This document shows positions 1 to 6,174 of a DNA stretch of 6,493 bases, piece after piece. The notes beneath the pieces were generated by a model. The model worked only from the letters and a program-made list of their open reading frames with translations. It was not told the origin of the DNA and ran no database searches. Made by a program: the position numbers and the translations under genes. The stretch is from an uncultured Oscillospiraceae bacterium. Lineage in GTDB: Bacteria > Bacillota > Clostridia > UBA1212 > UBA1255. The stretch's first letter is position 1. The number at the start of each line of letters is the position of its first letter. The stretch lies in contig CABQCN010000086.1 of the NCBI GenBank assembly GCA_902462635.1, forward strand, positions 1-6,493, read 5' to 3'.

Positions 1-2185
1 GCGGAAGCGGGAAAGAAGATTTGACGCGCCGCGACGCCTGCCATTTATCGTATACGCCGCAGCAGGGCTTCGCCGCTGCGGAATACGGACGCAGGCGCAG
101 CAAAAGACTGTCGTAATCGTATAACACCGCGTTGATTTTTGTGATTCCGGCAGTTTCGTCCGCCTCATACGGGATTTCCCGGATCGATCCATCCTGCGTA
201 TCGTAAAGCACCGGCGTATATAATCCCCGGAGGTCGATCCGGATATTCTGTCTGTTGGGACGGTCTTTGTCCGCAGGCTTCAGGCCGTGCGCCAGGAACA
301 GCCATCTGTCGTCCCCGTCTTTGCGCAGCCTGTAAAATAAATTATCCGCGCCGCTGATTTCGAGATCCCGGTCGTCATAGAGCGCGCAAACGAGCGCGTC
401 TTTCTCAAACGGCATCGCGCAGGACCTTTCATAAAGCGCCCGGAGTTCGCCTTCCGTATCCGGCACGGCGTCGATATAGCGCGGGCAGGCGCCAAGGAAG
501 ATCAGCCTTCCGCCGTGTTCCCGGAATGCAGCCAGCGCGCGTAACGTAGTGCTGCGCAGCGTTTCACAGGCAGGCACGATCACGGTGCGGTACGCCATTT
601 TACCGATATGCAATTTGGCGTCGGCCGCGGTTGCGGCTTCGTCATATTGCTGCGGCAGCAGGGATTCGCAGAGATAATCGAAGTCGATATTGGCAAAAAG
701 GAGCCAGCTCGTGATGTTCTGGAAGTTCGTTTCCATTCGGTTCCGGATCTCTGCCGTTTCGCGCGCCGGTCCCCAATGGAGCCAGTAGCTCTCCACCGGA
801 TGCACGACGGCGACGTTTACGAGCGGTTCGCCGCGTACCATTGCGGTGTTGATTCTGGCAAAATGGTCCTCCACATATTTATATTCCCGATACCAAGGCG
901 ACTGATAGCCGATCGATGCGGGGTAATCGCGTTTTGCTTCGCCCTCCATGGACAGGAAGGCCAGATGCGGCACGCGTACGGATACGCCGAGCGCCGCCTG
1001 CCAGTCTCCCTGGAACTTATGTCCCCTGAAATCAAAGTCCCAGTTCGTAACGCCGTATATCTCCGAAAGCTGCGCTTCGCTGCCGAACTGATTGACCGCG
1101 GACTGTACCTGCTTCAGCGTAGAAAATTCGTACGCGTCGCACAACATGTCGATTCCCGGAATTCCAAAGGAACGGTAGGAGCGCATCGTATCGCCGGTAG
1201 AATGCGTCTGCGCGATCAGACAATGTTCTTCCATGACGTGGCCCGTCAGATAAATCTGATTATTGCGGCACCATTCGCCGATGTTGTCGGCGAACGCACA
1301 GGCGAACCGCTCTGCGATATGGTCATGGAAGCGGTATCTGGCTTGGGAAATTTTCCCCTCCGGCAGTTCCCAGATCAGTTCGGGGATCGTCTCCGTGATA
1401 TCCGCCCCATCATATGCCGCGGCATAGGTCTCCGGCACATCCGCGGTCCAGGGAAGCGTCACCTCTCCGTCTTCCAAAGCAAATTTTAAGGTTTCTTTCC
1501 GTTCGAATTGCGGCTCGTCCGTGAAAATCGCCGGCACGGCGCCGTCGAATTCCGCGCCGACCGCTTCTTTGTAGCGTTCGTGCGTAATCCGGATAAAAGC
1601 ATCCATCGCGTCTTTATTGAGCGTATCGACATAAGTCTGGTTATTGTACCAGGGCGAGGGCGTCTGTGTCAGGCAGTAAGCGTGCCACGCGCCGCCCTGC
1701 TGCTTGCGGTAGCGCATCAGCGTGCCGTCCTCTCCGAGGCGGACGTCATAATCGGCAATCAGGTAGGCGGCGCCTGTACGGACGGCTTCCTCCTTCGGGC
1801 GTGTTTCGATCGTCCGTTTCGTAAAAAGCAGGTGCCTGCTTCTGTACTTCGGATCTTTTGTCAGGATTCCGCCGGCAGAGCCGGATGGAAAACGGTCTTC
1901 GTCGTACAGCCAAGCGAGCATGTCGTTTTCTTTCGCTTTCTCCACGCAGAATTTTACCATTTCCATAAAAGCGTCGCTCAGATACGGCGTCCCCATGCCC
2001 GTGCGGGAATGCATATGAAATCCGCCGAAACCCATTTCCTTGAAATAGCGGATCTGGCGCTCCAGCATCCCCTTCTCCAGCTTGCAGTTCCAGGCCCAAA
2101 ACGGGGTCCCCCTGTACTCGCAGGTCGGGTTCCGGAATAATTCATCGGATAAAACAGCTTGTTTCTTTTTTTTGTACAGCATCAT
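1..2185 (-). CDS. GH106-like glycoside hydrolase (alpha-L-rhamnosidase-type), 3' end cut by the window edge
   Basis: Probable intracellular glycosidase of the GH106 (alpha-L-rhamnosidase) type. The minus-strand frame stays open from the ATG at 2185 to the left edge, giving 728 codons with no stop. Visible features, in order: FWAWN at residues 29-33 at the start of a TIM-barrel-like domain, WLYDED then FPSG at 92-102, FTDEP at 221-225 (acidic pair D223/E224), TGHVMEEH at 314-321 (E319/E320) and IPGIDML at 342-348. A GATase-like or trimerisation-like segment follows at about 455-575, then the beginning of a beta-rich domain. From memory these motifs mark GH106-like proteins, but I cannot assign the catalytic acid and base. 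There is no signal peptide: the N-terminus is MMLYKKKK and the barrel begins about 25 residues in, so a cytoplasmic enzyme acting on imported glycosides is inferred. The C-terminal part is outside the window. AAAGGTG lies 7 nt before the first ATG; the adjacent second ATG (2182) is an alternative. The gene starts 22 bp after the AEC transporter stop. The fold and family call is fairly sure, the substrate is not. Confidence 0.8.
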   Translation of the reverse strand, partial: MMLYKKKKQAVLSDELFRNPTCEYRGTPFWAWNCKLEKGMLERQIRYFKEMGFGGFHMHSRTGMGTPYLSDAFMEMVKFCVEKAKENDMLAWLYDEDRFPSGSAGGILTKDPKYRSRHLLFTKRTIETRPKEEAVRTGAAYLIADYDVRLGEDGTLMRYRKQQGGAWHAYCLTQTPSPWYNNQTYVDTLNKDAMDAFIRITHERYKEAVGAEFDGAVPAIFTDEPQFERKETLKFALEDGEVTLPWTADVPETYAAAYDGADITETIPELIWELPEGKISQARYRFHDHIAERFACAFADNIGEWCRNNQIYLTGHVMEEHCLIAQTHSTGDTMRSYRSFGIPGIDMLCDAYEFSTLKQVQSAVNQFGSEAQLSEIYGVTNWDFDFRGHKFQGDWQAALGVSVRVPHLAFLSMEGEAKRDYPASIGYQSPWYREYKYVEDHFARINTAMVRGEPLVNVAVVHPVESYWLHWGPARETAEIRNRMETNFQNITSWLLFANIDFDYLCESLLPQQYDEAATAADAKLHIGKMAYRTVIVPACETLRSTTLRALAAFREHGGRLIFLGACPRYIDAVPDTEGELRALYERSCAMPFEKDALVCALYDDRDLEISGADNLFYRLRKDGDDRWLFLAHGLKPADKDRPNRQNIRIDLRGLYTPVLYDTQDGSIREIPYEADETAGITKINAVLYDYDSLLLRLRPYSAAAKPCCGVYDKWQASRRVKSSFPLP

Positions 2186-2207
2186 AGCTCCGCACCTTTC
2201 GTATCGT

Positions 2208-3188
2208 TTATAGTACAAGTTTAATCAGATATGCGATGAGCGGCAGCGTAACGATGGACAGCAGCGTCGAAACGAATACGCCCTCCGCCGCCATTTCATA
2301 ATCCGAATCGTATTCCGCTGCAATGGAAACGGTCAGCGTGCCGACCGGCATCGCGAACTGCAGGACGGCGACCATCAGGACGACGTCGGAGATCCAGCCC
2401 TGTTTGACCGCAAACAATAACACGGCGCCGATCAGAATCGGCGCAATCAGCAATTTCTGTACCGACATCATGAGAACAATGAATTTCTTGCCGATATTTT
2501 TAAAGAAGCCCGTTTTGGTGCCTGCCAGCACCAGACCGATAAAGATCATGGAAAGCGGACTCGTCGCTTTCCCGATCATATCCACTGTCTGGAATACGAT
2601 TCCGCCCCTGAGTCTGCCGCTGACTTTTGTCAGTACCAGCACCGTTCCAAGCAGGAACATGATCATATTGGCGTTAAAGATATGTTTTAAACCGTTTTTA
2701 ACGCCGCCGCCCTTATGCCTTCCCGCCAGATATACGCCGAGCGTCCACAGCAAGAGATCGTTGCCGATATTAAAAAAGAGCGCATATAGGACGCCGATAT
2801 CGCCGAATAACGCCTGGAACAGCGGAAACGCAAAAAATATCACATTTCCGAACAACGTCTGCATCGAATAAATATAGCGCGACTTGTCGGGCAGCTTCAT
2901 CATCTTTGTAAACGGCAGCGTAAACAGATAAATCAGCAGCAGAAATCCGAACGCGATCCCCATGAGCTTCAGTCCGTCAAAATAATTGTCTGCCGAAAAA
3001 TCGGCAGACAGCATTTTGCTTAATATCAGCGCAGGCATCGTAATACGGATTACGAGCTTCGACGTCACGACGCCTGCTTTTTCAGGCAGATAGCGCGTTT
3101 TCCCGCTGACAAAACCGATTGCAGCCAATAAAAACAAGATCAGAATCTGGGTGAGAATCGTACCGGTATCTAAATTTTCAATGGGCAT
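2208..3188 (-). CDS. AEC-family (auxin efflux carrier-like) membrane transporter
   Basis: Integral membrane carrier of the AEC family (Mem_trans), 326 aa, close to the usual 300-330. Hydrophobic segments lie at about 9-29, 38-60, 75-95, 108-128, 130-155, 170-187, 205-225, 235-260, 265-290 and 300-325, matching the expected ten-helix layout. Family-like features include TMPALI near 50-55, the FGN motif at 113-115 in the fourth helix, NIGND at 140-144, and the C-terminal MPVGT (280-284) followed by AAEYDSDYEMAAEGV before the last helix. Bacterial AEC members carry small organic anions such as malate or malonate, and some are tied to amino acids; nothing here fixes the substrate. The ATG is preceded by GAGGT 9 nt upstream, which lies directly after the serA stop codon (15-bp gap), so co-transcription and perhaps coupled translation with serA are likely. 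Codons 60-67 (SADFSAD) contain a perfect 10-bp inverted repeat, listed separately. Confidence 0.9.
   Translation of the reverse strand: MPIENLDTGTILTQILILFLLAAIGFVSGKTRYLPEKAGVVTSKLVIRITMPALILSKMLSADFSADNYFDGLKLMGIAFGFLLLIYLFTLPFTKMMKLPDKSRYIYSMQTLFGNVIFFAFPLFQALFGDIGVLYALFFNIGNDLLLWTLGVYLAGRHKGGGVKNGLKHIFNANMIMFLLGTVLVLTKVSGRLRGGIVFQTVDMIGKATSPLSMIFIGLVLAGTKTGFFKNIGKKFIVLMMSVQKLLIAPILIGAVLLFAVKQGWISDVVLMVAVLQFAMPVGTLTVSIAAEYDSDYEMAAEGVFVSTLLSIVTLPLIAYLIKLVL
2987..3010 (-). repeat. perfect 10-bp inverted repeat (hairpin) inside the AEC transporter gene
   Basis: On the + strand, TGTCTGCCGA is followed by the loop AAAA and then TCGGCAGACA, an exact reverse complement, giving a 10-bp stem with a 4-nt loop. 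In the mRNA (minus strand) the loop is UUUU and the bases after the stem are AAUUAUUUUG, so it resembles an imperfect intrinsic terminator. It encodes SADFSAD (residues 61-67), a short peptide repeat whose two copies use different synonymous codons (TCT GCC GAT and TCG GCA GAC), which is what makes the DNA palindromic. A second, weaker stem (GCCTG/CAGGC, 3072-3087) lies about 60 bp upstream in the same gene. The structure is certain at sequence level; any function is unknown. Confidence 0.75.
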
Positions 3189-3203
3189 GCGCAGCGTACC
3201 TCG

Positions 3204-4820
3204 TTATGCAAAGAAATTGATATTCGAAACTTTTTGCACGCCTTCGATGGCAAGCAATTCTTTGATCGTCTTTTCATCGGCGGCCTGATCGGTGCTTACG
3301 AACGCTTCGGCTTTGTCGCCCCTGTCCTTGCGGCTCCACTGCACCGCTGCGATATTGATGCCGGCGTCGCCGAGCACCGTGCCGATTTTACCGATGATAC
3401 CGGGAACATCCCGATTCTGGATCGCAAGTACGTTCTCCGAAGGTTCGAAGTCGAGACGGTATCCGTAGAATTCCACGATGCGCAGTTCGCTTTTTGCAAA
3501 TACGGTTCCCGAAACGGAAAGCGTTTTTTCTTCGTTTATAAAGCGGACGGTGATGAGGTTCGTATATTTTTCCAAATAGGTGGATTTGCTTTCTACCAGT
3601 CCGATCCCCATAGAATCCAGCAGGTTCTTCGCATTCACATAATTGACGCGCGTCGGCACGATGACGCCCAGCAGCCCCTTCGCGACGGAAAGCGTATACA
3701 GTCCGGTGGACACGTCGTCTTTCGCCAGGTCGCCGCTATAGATCACTTCGATGCGTTTGAGCGGTTTTTTCTCTGTTTGGAAATAGATTCTGCCGAGCGC
3801 TTCCGCAAGATTCAGGTACGGCTTGATTTCTTCGATATTGCCGCCGCTTACTTGCGGCATATTGACCGCCGGCACGACGAGGCCCTCCAGCGCTTCTCCC
3901 ACGAGCTGCGTGACCGCGGTGCCGACGTTATAATTCGCTTCATCCGTGGATGCGCCGAGATGCGGCGTAATGATACAATTGCCGAGCGTCAGCAGCGGAT
4001 TGCGGTAATCCTGTTCTTCCGGCTTCTTATTATAATTCGGCTCCGGATCGAGAACGTCGAGCGCCGCTGCGGCCACTTTTCCGGATACAAGCGCGTCATA
4101 CAGCGCTTTTTCGTTTACGAGTCCGCCTCTGGCGGCATTGACGATACGGACGCCGTCTTTGCACTGCGCAATTTCCTTTTCTCCGATGAGGCCGTATGTC
4201 TCCGATGTTTTCGGCGTATGCAGCGTGATAAGATCCGACTGCTTCAGAAGTTCTTCCAGCGTTTCGCAGCGCGTTACGCCGAGCTGCGCAAAATGTTCGT
4301 CTCCGATATACGGATCGTATGCGACAACACGCATATTGGATCCCATAAGTTTTCTTGCTACGATCGTTCCGATTCTGCCGAGGCCGATGACGCCGGCTGT
4401 CTTTCCATCCAGTTCGTTGCCGATAAATTTCCCGCGGCGGAAATCTCCGTTTCTGCCCGCTTCAACCGACTGGATCAGATTTCTGAATATCGCATACGCG
4501 TCCGCCACCGCGAGTTCAGCCGCCGCCATGATGTTGCTTTCCGGCGTGTTCACGACGATGATGCCGCGTGCCGTCGCGGCTTTCAGATCAATATTGTCGA
4601 CACCGTTCCCCGCGCGCCCTACGACCTTCAGATTCGAAGCTTTCTCAAAAAGCTCTTCATTCACCTTGGTAACGCTTCTTACGATCAGCGCGTCGTATTC
4701 CTGGATGATTGCGAGAAGCTCCTCCCGCGCGATCCCGAATTTAACGTCGACGTCGAATCCTCTGCTTTTTAAATGCTCTATTCCTTCCAGAGCGATACTT
4801 TCCGTTACGATAATTTTCAT
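3204..4820 (-). CDS. serA: D-3-phosphoglycerate dehydrogenase, type I with C-terminal ACT domain
   Basis: Cytoplasmic NAD-dependent oxidation of 3-phosphoglycerate to 3-phosphohydroxypyruvate, the first step of serine synthesis. The 538-aa protein has the long type I architecture: substrate-binding and Rossmann domains (about 1-315) with GLGRIG at 146-151 and D168 at the expected NAD ribose-binding position; catalytic R231 (NAARGG), E260 (DPEP) and H287 (TPHLGAST); an intervening allosteric-substrate-binding-type domain (about 325-455); and an ACT domain (about 463-538). In the ACT domain, D471 and N489 fall where the serine-binding Asp and Asn of the M. tuberculosis enzyme lie by unaided alignment, so serine feedback is plausible but unproven. 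Start choice: MKIIVTE matches the usual family N-terminus and has GGAGG 12 nt upstream. An in-frame ATG at 4829 (GGAGG only 3 nt upstream) is a real alternative. The ATG at 4847 would lie about 5 nt from the predicted transcription start and is unlikely. The gene has its own promoter and heads the serA-AEC-GH106 unit. Confidence 0.95.
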   Translation of the reverse strand: MKIIVTESIALEGIEHLKSRGFDVDVKFGIAREELLAIIQEYDALIVRSVTKVNEELFEKASNLKVVGRAGNGVDNIDLKAATARGIIVVNTPESNIMAAAELAVADAYAIFRNLIQSVEAGRNGDFRRGKFIGNELDGKTAGVIGLGRIGTIVARKLMGSNMRVVAYDPYIGDEHFAQLGVTRCETLEELLKQSDLITLHTPKTSETYGLIGEKEIAQCKDGVRIVNAARGGLVNEKALYDALVSGKVAAAALDVLDPEPNYNKKPEEQDYRNPLLTLGNCIITPHLGASTDEANYNVGTAVTQLVGEALEGLVVPAVNMPQVSGGNIEEIKPYLNLAEALGRIYFQTEKKPLKRIEVIYSGDLAKDDVSTGLYTLSVAKGLLGVIVPTRVNYVNAKNLLDSMGIGLVESKSTYLEKYTNLITVRFINEEKTLSVSGTVFAKSELRIVEFYGYRLDFEPSENVLAIQNRDVPGIIGKIGTVLGDAGINIAAVQWSRKDRGDKAEAFVSTDQAADEKTIKELLAIEGVQKVSNINFFA

Positions 4821-4832
4821 GACTACCATTTT

Positions 4833-4838
4833 CCTCCC
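4833..4838 (-). promoter_or_regulatory. ribosome-binding site of serA (GGGAGG)
   Basis: GGGAGG on the minus strand, followed by AAA. It is 3 nt from the ATG at 4829 and 12 nt from the ATG at 4820, so spacing alone does not settle the start; family alignment favours 4820. Because this site lies downstream of the ATG at 4847, it argues against initiation there. Confidence 0.75.
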
Positions 4839-4858
4839 GTATTCCATTTTACCTGCTT

Positions 4859-4887
4859 ATTATATCTGTTATGCCAATGATTGTAAA
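4859..4887 (-). promoter_or_regulatory. sigma-A-type promoter for serA
   Basis: On the minus strand, TTTACA (4887-4882, five of six bases of the -35 consensus) is followed by a 17-nt spacer and a perfect TATAAT (4864-4859). Transcription would begin near 4852, giving a leader of about 30 nt to the ATG at 4820, too short for a T-box or other riboswitch. The -35 box begins 2 nt after the dCMP deaminase stop codon. A 6-bp inverted repeat (4877-4892) overlaps the -35 box and could be an operator. Confidence 0.75.
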
Positions 4888-4892
4888 ATCAT
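4877..4892. repeat. 6-bp inverted repeat over the serA -35 box
   Basis: ATGATT, 4-nt spacer GTAA, AATCAT. It spans the deaminase stop codon and the -35 element of the serA promoter. It is not followed by a U-tract on the minus strand, so it is not a terminator. It is AT-rich and short, so chance is a serious possibility; its placement is what would suit a repressor or activator site. Confidence 0.35.
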
Positions 4893-5374
4893 AAATCCAA
4901 TTCTATGGTTTTGCCTGAACGGACGTACATCCTGTATGTAACTCCCGCGGCGTCCATCATCCGCTTCGATGCCAGAACCGAATCGGTTTCCGCGTATTTA
5001 TCGCACAAATAAATCACTTCCTTGATTCCCTTTTGGAGGATGGATTTCGTACATTCGTTGCAGGGAAACAGCGTCGTATAAATTCTGGCGCCCTGCAGCG
5101 ACCCCCCGTTATAATTTAAGATCGCGTTCAGTTCCGCGTGGCATACGTAGACGTATTTTGTTTCCAGCGGCGCGCCGTCGCGTTCCCAAGGAAAGACATC
5201 GTCGGAACAGCCGATCGGCATCCCGTTATATCCCAGCGATAGAATCCGGTTGTCGCCGCCTACGATACAGGATCCCACCCCCGTATTGGGGTCTTTGCTT
5301 CTCTGAGAAGAAAGGATAGCGATTCCCATAAAATATTCGTCCCATTTTAAATAATCCTGCCGTTTCATTGTCAT
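4889..5374 (-). CDS. dCMP deaminase (zinc-dependent cytidine/deoxycytidylate deaminase family)
   Basis: Deaminates dCMP to dUMP, feeding thymidylate synthesis; cytoplasmic. The 161-aa protein carries the whole deaminase signature: H79-A80-E81 (zinc ligand His and proton-shuttling Glu, in VCHAELNAI) and PCNEC with C105 and C108 as the other zinc ligands. Upstream, QRSKDPNTGVGS (24-35), GYNGMPIGCSDD (48-59) and TKYVYVCHAE (72-81) are strikingly like the human DCTD sequence as I remember it, which separates it from ordinary cytidine deaminases, tRNA-specific TadA and short ComEB proteins. Start choice: the ATG at 5374 shares one base with the preceding gene's TGA (TGATG) and has AGAAGGG 4 nt upstream, suggesting translational coupling; the ATG at 5368 (159 aa) is an alternative. 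A much longer reading of this frame, back to 5770, runs through the peptidase gene in another frame and is spurious. dCTP/dTTP allostery is known in the family but not demonstrable here. Confidence 0.93.
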   Translation of the reverse strand: MTMKRQDYLKWDEYFMGIAILSSQRSKDPNTGVGSCIVGGDNRILSLGYNGMPIGCSDDVFPWERDGAPLETKYVYVCHAELNAILNYNGGSLQGARIYTTLFPCNECTKSILQKGIKEVIYLCDKYAETDSVLASKRMMDAAGVTYRMYVRSGKTIELDL

Positions 5375-6069
5375 CAGTCCCTTCTGTTGTTTCTCGTCAG
5401 TAAAATAACGCGCAGCAGACTGGCAATCGACATCGCAAGCGCCGCGACATACGTCATAGCGGCAGCCGTGAGAACTTTTTTCGTTCCGCCAAGTTCTTCC
5501 TCCGTCAGTAAATTGCTTTGCCGCAGAGAAACGATCGCCCTTCTGGAAGCGTTGAACTCCACCGGCAGCGTGATAAACTGGAAAACCGCAGCGGAGGCAA
5601 ACAGCAGGATCCCGATGTTGATCATGATTTCGTATTGCATGAAAATCCCCAGGATCAACACGAACCAAGAAATTCCCGAGCAAAAGCTGACCACAGGGGC
5701 AATTGCATTTCTCGCTGTCAGCGGAAAATATCCCTGCGCATGCTGTACTGCGTGACCCGCTTCGTGGCACGCCACCCCAAGCGCCGCTACCGAGCGTCCT
5801 TCATAGACGCTTCTGGAAAGGCGGACCACTCTGGTCCGGGGATCGTAATGATCGGACAGCTCCCCTTCGATCGGCACGACATTTACATCATAGATGCCGT
5901 GCTCCGTCATGACACGTTTTGCCATCTCGGCTCCGGTACGCCCCGCATGCGCCGTTACGGCGGAATACTTTCTATACGTCGACTTCATGACTGCCTGTAT
6001 AATCAAAGATGCGATCAATACGGGAATCACAAGTACGATATACCAATAATCAATAAAAAACAACGGCAT
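5374..6069 (-). CDS. YugP-family membrane zinc metallopeptidase (Zn_peptidase_2)
   Basis: Membrane-anchored putative zinc protease of the YugP/PF04298 family, 231 aa, the usual size. It has an N-terminal membrane helix (about 6-26), then a soluble part with HEAGH at 102-106 (H102 and H106 zinc ligands, E103 catalytic) inside GVACHEAGHAVQHA. Further hydrophobic stretches lie at about 125-142, 148-168 and 200-225. LPVEFNASRRA at 168-178 supplies the likely third zinc ligand, E171. The substrate of this family is not established; a membrane-protein or stress-related role is only a guess. Start choice: the ATG at 6069 has GAGGAGG 9 nt upstream. A TTG at 6087 in the same frame is rejected because it abuts that ribosome-binding site. 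It is the first gene after a consensus promoter and overlaps the dCMP deaminase gene by one base, so the two are probably co-expressed although no functional link is known. Confidence 0.92.
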   Translation of the reverse strand: MPLFFIDYWYIVLVIPVLIASLIIQAVMKSTYRKYSAVTAHAGRTGAEMAKRVMTEHGIYDVNVVPIEGELSDHYDPRTRVVRLSRSVYEGRSVAALGVACHEAGHAVQHAQGYFPLTARNAIAPVVSFCSGISWFVLILGIFMQYEIMINIGILLFASAAVFQFITLPVEFNASRRAIVSLRQSNLLTEEELGGTKKVLTAAAMTYVAALAMSIASLLRVILLTRNNRRD

Positions 6070-6078
6070 CGATTCTTT

Positions 6079-6085
6079 CCTCCTC
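6079..6085 (-). promoter_or_regulatory. strong ribosome-binding site of the YugP-family gene (GAGGAGG)
   Basis: GAGGAGG on the minus strand, 9 nt before the ATG at 6069. It is nearly ideal and decides the start: the in-frame TTG at 6087 immediately precedes this motif and has no site of its own. Confidence 0.8.
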
Positions 6086-6103
6086 AAAATATGAGTAATT
6101 AGA

Positions 6104-6133
6104 ATTATACCACAAAATACGTATATGAATCAA
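6104..6133 (-). promoter_or_regulatory. sigma-A promoter with extended -10 for the peptidase-deaminase unit
   Basis: On the minus strand, TTGATT (6133-6128, four of six bases of the -35 consensus) is followed by an 18-nt spacer and a perfect TATAAT (6109-6104), itself preceded by TGG, giving an extended -10 (TGnTATAAT). Transcription would start near 6097, leaving a leader of about 28 nt. The -35 element overlaps the U-tract of the upstream gene's terminator. Confidence 0.8.
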
Positions 6134-6162
6134 ATAAAAAAGCGGCTTTGGGAAGCCGCTTT
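6131..6162 (-). terminator. rho-independent terminator of the unrecognised upstream gene
   Basis: AAAGCGGCTT (6139-6148) and AAGCCGCTTT (6153-6162) form a perfect 10-bp stem with a 4-nt loop. Read on the minus strand, the stem runs into TTTTTTATTT, a good U-tract; on the + strand the stem is followed by CTGCAG, so it works in the minus direction. It begins 12 nt after the TAA of the gene ending at 6175. Confidence 0.9.
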
Positions 6163-6174
6163 CTGCAGTCGTTA

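Noticed and set aside
608..1489. 293-codon open frame on the + strand
   Set aside because: Antisense to the GH106-like gene, whose minus-strand frame shows clear conserved motifs throughout; no family signature on the + strand.
1508..2140. 210-codon open frame on the + strand, plus an overlapping minus-strand frame at 1746-2099
   Set aside because: Both are other-frame readings of the GH106-like gene's N-terminal barrel.
2323..2871. 182-codon open frame on the + strand
   Set aside because: Antisense to the AEC transporter; Pro/Ser/Thr-rich shadow without domain character.
3234..4772. 512-codon open frame on the + strand
   Set aside because: Lies entirely antisense to serA. The product is an Arg/Phe/Asp-rich sequence with no recognisable domain, as expected from the complement of GC-rich third positions.
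4821..4847. Upstream ATG (4847) as serA start
   Set aside because: It would begin only about 5 nt after the predicted transcription start, upstream of the GGGAGG site, and adds residues not seen in the family.
5210..5219. 10-bp palindrome GCCGATCGGC in the deaminase gene
   Set aside because: A single short GC-rich palindrome inside conserved coding sequence, with no partner copies; chance is sufficient.
5375..5770. N-terminal extension of the dCMP deaminase frame
   Set aside because: It runs through the peptidase gene in a different frame, and the extension shows no deaminase homology. The good ribosome-binding site and the TGATG overlap place the start at 5374.
5518..6102. 194-codon open frame on the + strand
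   Set aside because: Antisense to the YugP-family gene, which has HEAGH, membrane helices and a promoter in the correct place.
6139..6162. Hairpin as a bidirectional terminator
   Set aside because: The + strand side lacks a U-tract (stem followed by CTGCAG), and there is no + strand gene ending here.
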